DNA of 64,000 nt from Nitrospiraceae bacterium (GTDB lineage Bacteria > Nitrospirota > Nitrospiria > Nitrospirales > Nitrospiraceae), in the NCBI GenBank assembly GCA_919902665.1, contig CAKKRK010000038.1:1-64000 (forward strand). Direction: 5' to 3'. The notes under the pieces are model-generated. The model was not told where the DNA came from and searched no databases. It saw only the letters and a list, made by a program, of their open reading frames with translations. Position 1 is the stretch's first letter. Every line of letters starts with the position of its first letter. This document shows positions 35,527 to 44,217 of this stretch, one piece after another. Made by a program: the position numbers and the translations under genes.

Positions 35527-37110
35527 ATGGATACTCATTCCACCATGCTCCTTCTCGATTCACAGAGGCTTACGCAATTACGGGATGAATTTCGCCTCTC
35601 GATGCGGCGGCTGTTTGTCGACTTGTGCCGAGAAATGCATGCCCACCACGCTGATCTGGCCAGAGAATTAGGGCTTCCGACTGGCTTCTTTGACAGCCTC
35701 CATTCCAGCCTCAAGCCGAAGGCCTATTCCAACTGGAAAGTCGTCGGATGGATCGAGACGCTGAATGACCTCGTGTATCTCTTGGATGTATTCGGTCAGC
35801 TACAGAGTGAACAGGATCGGCCCGAGTTTGCAGCACAATTGTTGAACGAGTGTCAGGAGAAGTTCTTTGAGCATGGCTATCTGGATGACCTCTTTCCCAC
35901 GGGCCAACCTCATGTGCGTGGATTGGAGAAGCGTCTGTTCGCACTGTGCCAGAGATTGGCACAGGAATTGACCCGGGAGGCCCTCTGGCTCGATCCGGCT
36001 GTGGCGGTGAAGTGGCTCCGTCAGCGGAAGATGAAGCGGTGGGATGTGTCAGGAATGCTCTCTGACAATTTCGAGCGTAGCGAAATTGCTGGAACCGTCT
36101 CCGTTGATATCTTGGGAGCCTGGTGCCAGGCGCCTAAAGAAGTGCCACCAGTGTTACGCCAATCGGAAGGACGTGTCTTGTTTCGAGTGGAGCCAACCGG
36201 CATCACGTTGAAGGCCGGTAAGGTTGTGTCACCCATCTGGTCGGATGGGGGCGGAGTAGGCCGCTGGCGGTGGGCGTACCATCCACCAGTCGTTGCACCC
36301 CATGGCGGCGACGATTTCATCACCGTTGGGCCGACTCTTGTCTATGGGAAGAATCGCCAGCCAAGAACAGTGAAGCCGACCGATCAACGACAGGTCGAAA
36401 GGATCACCTGTGCGTGGCAGACCATCCAGCTGGCTTGGCCGGAGGGACATGCGCTCCTAGCCTTACTCACTTCTCGTGTTATTCCGCTTCAGGCCAAGGG
36501 CGTGGTCAGTTTTAGTTATCGGCATCGTCCGGGGTTGTCATTCATCAACTGTTTTGATCGCGGCAACCTGGATTTGATTGATGATCTGATCCACGAGAAC
36601 AGCCATCACCATTTGAATCTCCTGTTGCGAAAACATGTCATGTACCATGGGGACCATAACCAGCAGATCTTTTACTCGCCGTGGCGACGGAGCCTACGTC
36701 CACTACGGGGCATTCTTCACGCCACGTTCACGTTCACCATGGGTGCGCTCTTATTCCAAAGGCTTTCGTCCTGGGCTTCGGGGCGGGGTGGGGCGGCGAG
36801 ATGGAAACAGGCCGGTCTGACACAGCGAGACTTGCAACGGGCTCGATTTCGCTGTCTGGAAGAAGTCGCTTCTGTCCGGTACTCGCTCCAAGATCTGCAC
36901 TATGCCGATCACCATCTCGGGTGGCTCACCGGTTCAGGTCGGCGATTGGTCGGACAGCTAGTTGAGGCGATAGAGCAAATCGAACGTGAGAGTGAGCGAT
37001 TCAAGCGCGACGTGTCTCGTTCGACGTTTAGCTCGGCCCTGCGGAAGCATAGTAAGGAGCTCCAAGAAGCCCGCCAAGCCTATGGGCCGATACGGTTGAG
37101 TCGAGCCTAA
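35527..37110 (+). CDS. HExxH-type putative peptide beta-hydroxylase
   Basis: This 527-residue protein carries a C-terminal mod_HExxH-type domain. LIHENSHHHLNLLL places HENSH at residues 356-360. FYSPWRRSLRPLRGILHATF about 35 residues later is highly characteristic of the family now annotated as alpha-ketoglutarate-HExxH-type peptide beta-hydroxylases associated with RiPP tailoring. The N-terminal about 300 residues are unassigned. No radical-SAM enzyme or precursor peptide is adjacent, making this an orphan member. The ATG at 35527 was preferred to an upstream frame opening at 35419. Confidence 0.78.
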   Translation: MDTHSTMLLLDSQRLTQLRDEFRLSMRRLFVDLCREMHAHHADLARELGLPTGFFDSLHSSLKPKAYSNWKVVGWIETLNDLVYLLDVFGQLQSEQDRPEFAAQLLNECQEKFFEHGYLDDLFPTGQPHVRGLEKRLFALCQRLAQELTREALWLDPAVAVKWLRQRKMKRWDVSGMLSDNFERSEIAGTVSVDILGAWCQAPKEVPPVLRQSEGRVLFRVEPTGITLKAGKVVSPIWSDGGGVGRWRWAYHPPVVAPHGGDDFITVGPTLVYGKNRQPRTVKPTDQRQVERITCAWQTIQLAWPEGHALLALLTSRVIPLQAKGVVSFSYRHRPGLSFINCFDRGNLDLIDDLIHENSHHHLNLLLRKHVMYHGDHNQQIFYSPWRRSLRPLRGILHATFTFTMGALLFQRLSSWASGRGGAARWKQAGLTQRDLQRARFRCLEEVASVRYSLQDLHYADHHLGWLTGSGRRLVGQLVEAIEQIERESERFKRDVSRSTFSSALRKHSKELQEARQAYGPIRLSRA

Positions 37111-37328
37111 TCCGTCTTGATTCTATTTTCTGTTCTTCCACTGGAAAAGAGACGCAGACAGCGGCGCCATCCCACATTGGCGAGAGGACGTTCCGGATCA
37201 TCCTAGCAATCAGCGTCCACCTGCGGAACCCATGCCTGGAGAGTTGAGCGACGCCTGACGATCGAACATTCTATATTCCTTGACGATCGGTCTGTACGAT
37301 GTAGACTCGACGGTAAGAGGTGAGGACT

Positions 37329-37910
37329 ATGCGTGAATTCAAGGTCACGTTTGATGCGAAAGCTGTTCTCGTGGTGTGGTGGTGTCTCGTGACGATCGGT
37401 TTGGGTCTGATGGCCGTGGAAGAAACGGCTGCCATTGAGAATGCAAAGGCCATCAAGGTTGAGAAACTGCTGACGCTGATTCGAGTCTCGGAGCTCGAGG
37501 CGGAATATGACGCGTTGACCCAGAAATATGTTGGCGAATACGAGCAACAAATAAGAAAGTCTATCGGGAGCACCTATTCCAATCTGACAGGTGAAAAAAA
37601 GAAGGAAATCGAACGGCTTCTCGACGCATTCTTGCAGGACATCAGAAAATCAATCGGGCAGGTTGAGTCCCTCCACGACCATTTGAAGCAAGCCTATTCG
37701 AGAAGTTTCGGTGAAGACGAACTGGATCGCCTCATTGCGCACTATTCCTCTCCTGTAGGTGAAAAAGATGCAGGCATGAAGAAGAGTGCAGCCATCGAAT
37801 ACAACAAGATGTGGACGGAGCAATTCATGAATCAATACAAGGCCCGAGTCGAGAAGCTGTTTCAGGTCGTCGCAGTGGTTGCAAAAGGCAAGGGAAAGCA
37901 GGGAGCGTAG
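37329..37910 (+). CDS. Exported DUF2059-like protein
   Basis: This 193-residue helical protein has an N-terminal hydrophobic signal (about 13-32). Near its C-terminus it has FGEDELDRLIAHYSSPVGEK, the hallmark of DUF2059 proteins. Function of the family is unknown; members are periplasmic. ATG 37329 has GTGAGGACT upstream. It sits 218 bases after the HExxH gene, so co-transcription is uncertain. Confidence 0.8.
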   Translation: MREFKVTFDAKAVLVVWWCLVTIGLGLMAVEETAAIENAKAIKVEKLLTLIRVSELEAEYDALTQKYVGEYEQQIRKSIGSTYSNLTGEKKKEIERLLDAFLQDIRKSIGQVESLHDHLKQAYSRSFGEDELDRLIAHYSSPVGEKDAGMKKSAAIEYNKMWTEQFMNQYKARVEKLFQVVAVVAKGKGKQGA

Positions 37911-37943
37911 CGGCCACGCTTGAGTCCGTCGAGTTTCATCCCA

Positions 37944-39002
37944 TTACGGTTCCACCATCACATCCACAAACGCCGGCAAACTGTCGGCACCCCTCCTATC
38001 TGTCACGCGTAATTTAAATCGATACGTTCGTGGTTCCGAAACAGTTGGTGCCAGGAAGGAGGCTTCGGAATTGTTGGCGTCGAGCAGCGAGACTTTGCTA
38101 CCGCGCACTTGGTCCCAGCTGTAGTAGAGTGTGTCGCCTTCTGGATCACGGCTTTTGAGTCCACTCAGTTTCACTCTGGATCCTGCCTTGACGGACTTGT
38201 TCGCTCCGGCATCGGCAACCGGTGGTTCGTTCGGCTCCTCGTTCACATTCACGTCTACATCAAGCATGGCTTGTTTGCCACAATTGGTGACGGTGATGGT
38301 GGCTTTGCCGTTGCCGACGATCTGTAAAAGGCCTCCCGGCAGGACTTTAATGACTTTTGGACTTGAAGACTCATAGTTCGTCCCGCTGGCTGGTGTGCTG
38401 ATACGCCGGGTGATGCCATCAGTAAAGTCGGCGACGACGGGAAGCTCAAAGACCTTGCCCAGTGAATCGACATGGCCAAAGGCAGATGATTGTCCAGCCC
38501 GGCCCAGTTGCAATGGCTTCTCCGTCTCGAAATCGATTGTGGTGAGAGCTGCAGAGGGTTCGACCGTCACGATCACTTCATCGAAGACAGATCTGGGCCC
38601 TAATCGTCCACGAGAGATTTCGGCTACCGCCAGAAGACGCATCGGTCCAATGCGATCTTGGGGAACTTTGAGTGGGCCGCCAAAGGTTGGGTCCGACCCA
38701 GCAAGTCCCATCATCGCGACGGGAGCTACAATCGATCCGCTGGCCGTCGAATCATCCTGTTCGACCAGCGTATCGTCCTGCTCCCCGTACCAATAGTAGC
38801 GGACCTTGACGATACCGGTGTCCTTCCCAGGATCCACGTGCGCGTTCACGGTGCTTCCCGCAGTTAGTATGGACCCTGCTGCCGGGGTGTTGATGGTGAA
38901 GGCAAACGACTGCTCAGTCGACAGACTGAGGACAAGTGCGAAATTTAGAAAGGACGCCAGCAGGGACGAGAAGGGGCAGTTGTCACACGTAGCCCTGTCC
39001 AT
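37944..39002 (-). CDS. Exported protein with PKD/Ig-like domain
   Basis: This 352-residue protein has a signal peptide ending near AFAFT (FALVLSLSTEQSFAFTI). A middle beta-rich Big2-like region includes a GNGKATITVTN strand (about 235-270). A C-terminal PKD-type domain begins PPVADAGANKSVKAGSRVKL and ends YRFKLRVTDRRGADS. Such domains serve adhesion or protein contact at the cell surface. The start ATG at 39002 has AGGAG ten bases upstream. It lies 23 bases behind the KimA-like transporter gene on the same strand and is likely co-transcribed with it. Confidence 0.8.
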   Translation of the reverse strand: MDRATCDNCPFSSLLASFLNFALVLSLSTEQSFAFTINTPAAGSILTAGSTVNAHVDPGKDTGIVKVRYYWYGEQDDTLVEQDDSTASGSIVAPVAMMGLAGSDPTFGGPLKVPQDRIGPMRLLAVAEISRGRLGPRSVFDEVIVTVEPSAALTTIDFETEKPLQLGRAGQSSAFGHVDSLGKVFELPVVADFTDGITRRISTPASGTNYESSSPKVIKVLPGGLLQIVGNGKATITVTNCGKQAMLDVDVNVNEEPNEPPVADAGANKSVKAGSRVKLSGLKSRDPEGDTLYYSWDQVRGSKVSLLDANNSEASFLAPTVSEPRTYRFKLRVTDRRGADSLPAFVDVMVEP

Positions 39003-39025
39003 CTTGAACGTGCTCCTGCTCGCGT

Positions 39026-40840
39026 TCACCTGGTCAGGTGATAGGGAACGTCGATAAGAATCACTCGATCTTTGAAGAGCAGTGCCGCTTTCAGCATCAG
39101 AGCCCGCTGATTGTGCAAGATGTTCTGCCACCATCTCGCCGGAAGAATTTCCGGGATGACGACGGTAATCCAGGCATCCGGGTCCTTCTCGAGCACTTCT
39201 TCAACGTAGTCCAATAATGATCCCAGGACTGAGCGGTAGGGCGAGGAGAGGGCAATCAAATTGACGCCACCTCCCCATTGAGCCCACTGGATTTTGACTT
39301 TGGCACTTTCTGCTGGGTCGACGTCAACGAACACGGCGCGAATTTCACCAGGCCGGCTTCTCGCATAGTCCAACCCACGGATGACAGCGCGATTCAAGCC
39401 GCTGACCGGAATGATCACGATATTGCGCCGAGGCAAGGGAGGGCGTTCACCTCGACGGTCCAGTGCGATCTGTTCAGAGACGGCCTTATAGTGCGAGCGA
39501 ATCCCCTGGAACATGAGGAGGAGGACTGTGATGAGCAGGAAAACAATCCAGGCACCCTGCATGAACTTGGTGCTGGCGATGATAACCGTTGCGATGCCGG
39601 TGGTTACGGCGCCGACCCCATTGACAATCAATTTTGTCTGCCAATGGGTCCCTTTCTTGACGAGCCATTGTTTCACCATGCCGGCTTGAGAGAGCGTAAA
39701 CGACAGGAACACGCCGATGGCATACAACGGAATCAGTGCGTGCGTATCTCCTTCGAAGACGACGAGTAAGAGGCAGGCGAAGAACCCTAGGATGATGATG
39801 CCGTTCGAAAAAACCAGGCGATCGCCGAAGGTGGCCATCTGATGGGGCATGAATCCATCGCGGGCCAGGATCGATGCCAGGTGCGGAAATCCAGCGAAAG
39901 CGCTGTTGGCTGCCAGTACCAACAAGGCCATGGTGCCGACCTGTATGGTGTAGTAGATGGGGCCGGTGCCGAACGTCAAGCGAGCCAGCTGGGAAACGAC
40001 GGTTTCATCCACCTTGGCCAGGATGCCATAGTGAAAGGCCATCCAGCTGATGCCCATGAACAGCGAAGCCAGGATGGTCGACATCCAGATCATGGTGGTT
40101 GCGGCATTTTTGGACTCTGGTGGGCGAAAGGCTTTGACCCCGTTTGAAATCACCTCCATGCCGGTGACTGCAGAGCAGCCCGCCGCAAAGGCGCGGAGCA
40201 CTAAGAACAGCGTAAGTGTTTCTGCCTCGACGGAGCTTGTCGTGAGAGGCGGGGCTCCAGAGTTGGATAAAGATCGAACTGTTCCCACGACGACAAGAAT
40301 ACCCAGTGCTCCGATGGCGAAATAGGTTGGAATGGCGAAAAACTTCCCAGATTCTCGAACTCCACGGAGATTCATGACGATCATGAACAGAATAGCAACT
40401 AGTCCCAGGGCTTCTCGGTGGATAAACAGACTTGGGATCGCTGAAGTAAGAGCGGCAATACCGGCCGCAACGCTGACGGCCACCGTTAAGACGTAGTCGA
40501 TCATCAGTGCCGCAGCCGCCACCAGAGCTGGCCGATCACCGAGGTTGGCTCGTGCGACGACATAGGCACCGCCTCCTTCCGGATACTCGTAGATGATCTG
40601 GCGATAGGAGATGGTCAGGACCAACACGAGGAACAGAATCGCTAGACTGACGGGGATCGACCAGGTGACTGCAGCAGCTCCGGCGAGTATGAGCACCAGC
40701 AAAATCTCCTCCGTTGCATAGGCGACGGAGGAAATCGCGTTCGATGAGAAGATGGCAAGGGCGATCGTTTTAGAAAGCCGTTCATGCCTTGCCTGGGCGG
40801 TCTTGAGCGGATCGCCGACGAGCCAACGTTTCAGAATCAT
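39026..40840 (-). CDS. APC-superfamily transporter, KimA-like
   Basis: This 604-residue protein begins MILKRWLVGDPLKTAQ, then KTIALAIFSSNAISSVAYATEE, matching the start of KimA/YdaO-type K+ transporters. About twelve hydrophobic helices precede a cytoplasmic C-terminal domain (about 460-600) resembling universal-stress-type domains. EYPEGGGAYVVAR is the conserved helix-3 region. A longer frame runs to 41080. The ATG at 40840 was chosen from homology of the N-terminus, though its ribosome site is weak. Potassium as the substrate is inference. Confidence 0.87.
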   Translation of the reverse strand: MILKRWLVGDPLKTAQARHERLSKTIALAIFSSNAISSVAYATEEILLVLILAGAAAVTWSIPVSLAILFLVLVLTISYRQIIYEYPEGGGAYVVARANLGDRPALVAAAALMIDYVLTVAVSVAAGIAALTSAIPSLFIHREALGLVAILFMIVMNLRGVRESGKFFAIPTYFAIGALGILVVVGTVRSLSNSGAPPLTTSSVEAETLTLFLVLRAFAAGCSAVTGMEVISNGVKAFRPPESKNAATTMIWMSTILASLFMGISWMAFHYGILAKVDETVVSQLARLTFGTGPIYYTIQVGTMALLVLAANSAFAGFPHLASILARDGFMPHQMATFGDRLVFSNGIIILGFFACLLLVVFEGDTHALIPLYAIGVFLSFTLSQAGMVKQWLVKKGTHWQTKLIVNGVGAVTTGIATVIIASTKFMQGAWIVFLLITVLLLMFQGIRSHYKAVSEQIALDRRGERPPLPRRNIVIIPVSGLNRAVIRGLDYARSRPGEIRAVFVDVDPAESAKVKIQWAQWGGGVNLIALSSPYRSVLGSLLDYVEEVLEKDPDAWITVVIPEILPARWWQNILHNQRALMLKAALLFKDRVILIDVPYHLTR

Positions 40841-41105
40841 GGCGTGATTATCGCACAAACTTCCTAGAGGGGGAATGTTCAGCTGCTCTCGACGGTAGGT
40901 CGAAAGACTCATGGCCGAAGCAATTATATATGTGATGACCACGCCAGCGCTTCTGAAATCGTTCCTCTGTTGGGAAAATCCTACGAGAGAAGAAAAGAAG
41001 CGGTTTGACCAAGCAGCCGGTGCGCGACTGCGTGTGTTGGAACAGAAACAATAGGTGCCGGATATCTCCTCTTCATGCACTAATGCTGCTCGTCTGAAAA
41101 AGAAA

Positions 41106-41117
41106 TATAGCGCTATA
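41106..41117. promoter_or_regulatory. 12-bp perfect palindrome, operator-like
   Basis: TATAGCGCTATA reads identically on both strands. It lies 39 bases before a TTGACA promoter-like element. Confidence 0.35.
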
Positions 41118-41155
41118 GAATCACTGCGTTACAGGGCAGGCTCCATTCCGAAGCA

Positions 41156-41184
41156 TTGACAGCAATAGTGGGGACTTGTAGGGT
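41156..41184 (+). promoter_or_regulatory. Putative promoter into the small-gene cluster
   Basis: TTGACA (41156-41161) and TAGGGT (41179-41184) are separated by 17 bases. The first gene starts 275 bases later, leaving a long leader. Confidence 0.35.
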
Positions 41185-41458
41185 GATGCCATGACGTTCA
41201 ACGCAACGTCGACTGTCCCATCTCTCGCGCTCCCATCCTTCCCGCGCGTCTGATTCCCCAGTCTCCGCAGCTTCTTTGACATCGTGAGTCTCATTGGGTC
41301 AGGCGGTGCAAGATGCGAATGCCGCATTCCACAGACTTCGTGTCTTCTGTGCCCATTTAGTGGGTATGTGATGTCGCGGGTCACATGCGCTCTATCGCGT
41401 GGGTCTGCCCTGGGGTGTCCGAGCAGAGACCCCTAACACATATGAGGAGGTTGTCACC

Positions 41459-41761
41459 ATGAGGATTCCAACGATCACAAGCTCTGGAGTTGTCATCTCA
41501 ACCCTGGTGCTGTTTGCTGCATTGTCGATACGGTCGACTCAACCTGTTCAAGCGGCAGATCTGCTTGTGGAAAGGGCTGTGGGGTTCGCTCCGTTGGCAG
41601 AGCGTGGCGTCATGGCCTCGGGTGCTGTGGAGGATACGCTCAAGGCGTGCGTGGCCAGAATTCCTGCGCTCGCCAGTGCCGGGCAACGCATGCTGGCTGA
41701 GCAAAGCTGTGCAGGTGAAGATGAAGTGAGGAAAACGCTGCGATCGGCACCGAAATTCTGA
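41459..41761 (+). CDS. Small exported protein
   Basis: This 100-residue protein has a signal peptide (about 8-33, ending QPVQAAD). The mature part carries two cysteines in ACVARIPALASAGQRMLAEQ and SCAGED, which could form a disulfide. ATGAGGAGG upstream is a strong ribosome site; the frame open from 41399 lacks one. Family not recognised. It opens the run of small genes. Confidence 0.75.
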   Translation: MRIPTITSSGVVISTLVLFAALSIRSTQPVQAADLLVERAVGFAPLAERGVMASGAVEDTLKACVARIPALASAGQRMLAEQSCAGEDEVRKTLRSAPKF

Positions 41762-41781
41762 ATGTTGATCACGGGAGAGTC

Positions 41782-41877
41782 ATGATAGCCGACAGCCGCT
41801 TCAGGGACCTGCTTGCGCTGAAGAGACTGAGGCGAAGCCTGAGGAGAGGTGAACAAGCAAACTCGAAGTGGTACTGA
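41782..41877 (+). CDS. Very small basic peptide (31 aa)
   Basis: An ATG at 41782 follows GGGAGAG and opens a 31-codon frame with an amphipathic, arginine-rich centre (FRDLLALKRLRRSLRRGE). It fills the gap between two small genes. It could be chance; only the ribosome site and its position support it. Confidence 0.35.
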   Translation: MIADSRFRDLLALKRLRRSLRRGEQANSKWY

Positions 41878-41893
41878 ACACGAGGTGAGCACT

Positions 41894-41989
41894 ATGTATC
41901 AGATCTATAGCTCGGTTGGGATTATCGTGCTGTTGTGGGGAATCACGATTTGGGCCTCGATCCCAGAGGAGCAGGAAGATCGGTGGTAG
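41894..41989 (+). CDS. Very small single-helix membrane peptide (31 aa)
   Basis: ATG at 41894 follows GAGGTGAGCACT. The peptide is one membrane helix (SSVGIIVLLWGITIWASI) with a short acidic tail (PEEQEDRW). This composition is hard to explain by chance. The layout resembles small regulatory subunits of membrane complexes, but no partner is proven. The NuoI-like gene follows 115 bases later. Confidence 0.6.
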   Translation: MYQIYSSVGIIVLLWGITIWASIPEEQEDRW

Positions 41990-42104
41990 TGAACTGTTAC
42001 GGGGCGCTCCTTCAGTCGATGGCCTACCAGTGTGTCAACGTCCGTCGTGTTCCCTTGGAGAAGTTGAGTTAGCGTCACGGAGTCGAGAGGGCGAAGGGAT
42101 TATC

Positions 42105-42692
42105 ATGGAAAGAATACGCCTGAGGCTGAATGAGGGAGTGGCAAGGCTGTATCGTGGATTCAAGGCTTGGGTCAAGTTGATTACCTTCTATGAGCTTGCT
42201 GTGGGGATGAAGTCGACGATGAGCCATCTCATTCACTACAAGCCGATCACGCTGCAGTATCCACACGAGAAGCGGGTGTTGCCGGATAACTATCGCGGTA
42301 TGTTGGCCTTGCTACGGTATGACGATGGAACCGAGAAGTGCGTCGGGTGCGATCTCTGCGAGGCCGCTTGTCCCTCTCGCGTCATTGCCGTGGTGAGCGC
42401 TGAAGTGCCGGAGGAGCCGACGAAGCGATATGCACGAGAGTATCGGATGGATATGACGCGCTGCCTGTTTTGTGGCCTCTGTGTGCAAGCCTGTCCGGTC
42501 GATGCCCTTGCGATGACGAAGGAATACGAGTGGGCGGTGTACGACAAGCGGGACTTGCTTCTCAATAAACAGCAGTTGTTGGCGATCGGAGATCGCACGT
42601 TTCTGACGCGCGAGAAACGGCTGGAGTTCCAACATCCGAATCTGGCGGTCTTCAATGTTGCCTCATCGAACCATCCAGCCAAGGCGTGCTAG
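42105..42692 (+). CDS. NuoI-like 2x[4Fe-4S] ferredoxin subunit (solitary)
   Basis: This 195-residue protein matches complex I subunit NuoI. The N-terminus precedes KPITLQYPHEKRVLPDNYRG, and the two cluster motifs are CVGCDLCEAACPS and CLFCGLCVQACPV. In complex I it carries clusters N6a and N6b. No other nuo gene lies in the window, so it is an orphan copy. It may serve an alternative complex I or a ferredoxin-dependent route. ATG 42105 follows GAGAGGGCGAAGGG; an upstream frame from 41916 is out of the family alignment. Confidence 0.9.
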   Translation: MERIRLRLNEGVARLYRGFKAWVKLITFYELAVGMKSTMSHLIHYKPITLQYPHEKRVLPDNYRGMLALLRYDDGTEKCVGCDLCEAACPSRVIAVVSAEVPEEPTKRYAREYRMDMTRCLFCGLCVQACPVDALAMTKEYEWAVYDKRDLLLNKQQLLAIGDRTFLTREKRLEFQHPNLAVFNVASSNHPAKAC

Positions 42693-42713
42693 TTGCCCGA
42701 AAGGAGGCCTGAC

Positions 42714-42830
42714 ATGATCAGGCCGTGGGATCTTATGGTGGAGGTATGGTGGTATTGCCTCCCTCGAACCACAGCTGATTCCGTGTATGCGTGTCTGATC
42801 TGGAACGCAACATTGAGAAGGGTGTTGTAA
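42714..42830 (+). CDS. Very small peptide (38 aa) coupled to a zinc-ribbon gene
   Basis: A textbook ribosome site (GAAAGGAGG, 42699-42707) precedes ATG 42714. The 38-codon frame is rich in Trp, Arg and Val (IRPWDLMVEVWWYCLPR). Its TAA overlaps the next ATG as TAATG, a termination-reinitiation arrangement. It may be a leader peptide controlling the zinc-ribbon gene or a protein in its own right. Confidence 0.55.
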   Translation: MIRPWDLMVEVWWYCLPRTTADSVYACLIWNATLRRVL

Positions 42831-43060
42831 TGAAAACCCACGGAGGTGGCATGCAGTGTCTACGTTGCCGCGGCCTCTTGATCGCCATCCACATGAGAGA
42901 CATGGGGCAGCCTCCGATATCTGGATGGCGCTGCATGCTCTGTGGTGCGATAACGGACCCAGGGATTGAGACCAACAAGGTGAAACCCAGTCTACCGACT
43001 CAGAACGGTGCCCGCCTTCCAGGGTCGTCTCCGGCCAGGTCCAGGAAAGCCCGTGCGTGA
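42830..43060 (+). CDS. Small zinc-ribbon protein
   Basis: This 76-residue protein has two Cys pairs, CLRC (about 10-13) and CMLC (35-38), forming a probable zinc ribbon. A basic Ser/Arg/Pro tail follows. It is paralogous to the protein at 46711-46953: both read MxCxRCRGLL, then RCxxCG. It begins at the ATG that overlaps the stop of the 38-residue peptide and lacks a separate ribosome site, so translation is probably coupled. Function unknown; nucleic-acid binding is plausible. Confidence 0.75.
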   Translation: MKTHGGGMQCLRCRGLLIAIHMRDMGQPPISGWRCMLCGAITDPGIETNKVKPSLPTQNGARLPGSSPARSRKARA

Positions 43061-43103
43061 TGATCCTCTCTGTGGTCGGACTGAGTGATTCGAACGATGG
43101 TCC

Positions 43104-43211
43104 ATGAAGATGGGATTTGAGCTTGCCTGTCTGATTTCTGGGTGTGAGTATCGTGCTGGCGATCATCGATGCACACACGAGCTGTTGATGTACCGTGAAA
43201 GGCAGTCATGA
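43104..43211 (+). CDS. Possible very small Cys-containing peptide (35 aa)
   Basis: The ATG at 43104 opens a 35-codon frame with three cysteines whose TGA overlaps the ATG of the next small gene (ATGA). The ribosome site is weak. It is kept mainly because of the coupling overlap. Confidence 0.3.
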   Translation: MKMGFELACLISGCEYRAGDHRCTHELLMYRERQS

Positions 43212-43318
43212 ATAGGTGGCGTGATTTTCGGAGTAATATGGCAACCGAACTGTTCTTACTTGCGTATATGATCGCATGGGGTGGGGTTCTGCTGGTGACT
43301 TATATGCTGACAAAATAA
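43208..43318 (+). CDS. Very small single-helix membrane peptide (36 aa)
   Basis: ATG 43208 opens a 36-codon frame with a basic N-terminus (MNRWRDFRSN) and a single membrane helix (LFLLAYMIAWGGVLLVTYML). The arrangement is charged N-in, helix, very short C-out. AAAGGCAG lies upstream. Family not recognised. Confidence 0.6.
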   Translation: MNRWRDFRSNMATELFLLAYMIAWGGVLLVTYMLTK

Positions 43319-43341
43319 CCACGCGCCAATCCTGTGTGTCA

Positions 43342-44217
43342 TCATGCGGAGGCTTTCTTGGTCGGGGGCTGAAAATGCAGCGGATCTCTGAGGCTCTGAA
43401 GCTCGCGGTAATAGTAGAGTGGGGTCGGTCGTTTGTTCTCGAAGGTGAGTGTACGCAGAAACAGGAGTTCCTCTTCGCTCACATCCCCACTCAGCAAGGG
43501 GTCTTGGAGAAAGTCCTTCAGCCCAGGCTCCTCGCCTGACGTCTTGTCCGGTCCTCGTTCCATAAACTCGAACGTCTTATGGTGTCCCGGTGCCACTCGA
43601 CGGTTCAGAACAATCTCAATACAAAAGGTGGCAAGGTCGATATCCCAGGATTCGAGCAAGGGGTTGAGGAACGCAATGCAGTTCTCGTTCGAGAGATCGA
43701 AGATCGTCGTATCTAAGAACTCCAGCACGGTGACGCGCATCTGTGGGTAGCTTTTCTTGCTCAGCCGAGCCACCTTGCGCATCCATGTCGGATTGTCGAG
43801 TTCCTGCCGAGCGACACTTTTGACGACGCCCAGCAGCTTCTGTGTGACGAACCGCTCGAGTTCGCCGAAGTGTTGTTTCTCAAAAATCGTGCGGATCTGC
43901 CTGGTCTTTTTGGGATGACACTTGCGGAGGATCAATTCCCGCACGTTGTGCAGGAAAGGCGTCGGCTGGTCTCCGAGCCGTTTCCTGAGTTGTTCGAGGC
44001 GCTGCTGATCGGCGAGCTTGGCCAGTTGCCCCTGAGGCAATTTCAAGGCTTGTTCGATCTTCTTGTACATGTCGGTCCGGTTCGGCGCGGGCGGGAGTTT
44101 TTTCTGCGTGAGCAGCTGTGAGATGTACGATTCAGTCACGTGAGCCGCACGGGCGAGGTCTCGCTGCCCTAGTTTCAATTCTTTCAAGCGAGTTCGGATG
44201 AGCAGTGCAACGGGCAT
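43342..44217 (-). CDS. XRE-family transcriptional regulator
   Basis: This 291-residue protein has an N-terminal helix-turn-helix (LKLGQRDLARAAHVTESYIS, about residues 14-33). A long helical C-terminal domain of unknown type follows, ending TPLYYYRELQSLRDPLHF. Many basic residues in the first 120 residues suggest DNA binding. It is the only minus-strand gene inside the small-gene cluster and faces away from the following genes. Its ATG has AAGGAG upstream. It may control the cluster. Confidence 0.85.
   Translation of the reverse strand: MPVALLIRTRLKELKLGQRDLARAAHVTESYISQLLTQKKLPPAPNRTDMYKKIEQALKLPQGQLAKLADQQRLEQLRKRLGDQPTPFLHNVRELILRKCHPKKTRQIRTIFEKQHFGELERFVTQKLLGVVKSVARQELDNPTWMRKVARLSKKSYPQMRVTVLEFLDTTIFDLSNENCIAFLNPLLESWDIDLATFCIEIVLNRRVAPGHHKTFEFMERGPDKTSGEEPGLKDFLQDPLLSGDVSEEELLFLRTLTFENKRPTPLYYYRELQSLRDPLHFQPPTKKASA

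Larger units (their letters stand above)
40841..41458. other. Long intergenic region with regulatory-looking sites
   Basis: More than 600 bases separate the transporter gene from the small-gene cluster. No gene is supported on either strand. It contains a perfect 12-bp palindrome (41106-41117), a promoter-like pair (41156-41184) and an inverted repeat ATGTGA/TCACAT with a 9-base spacer (41366-41386). Confidence 0.6.

Noticed and set aside
41366-41386. Classical CRP site
   Set aside because: Spacer is 9 bases rather than 6, so it does not fit TGTGA-N6-TCACA; kept only as an unexplained inverted repeat.
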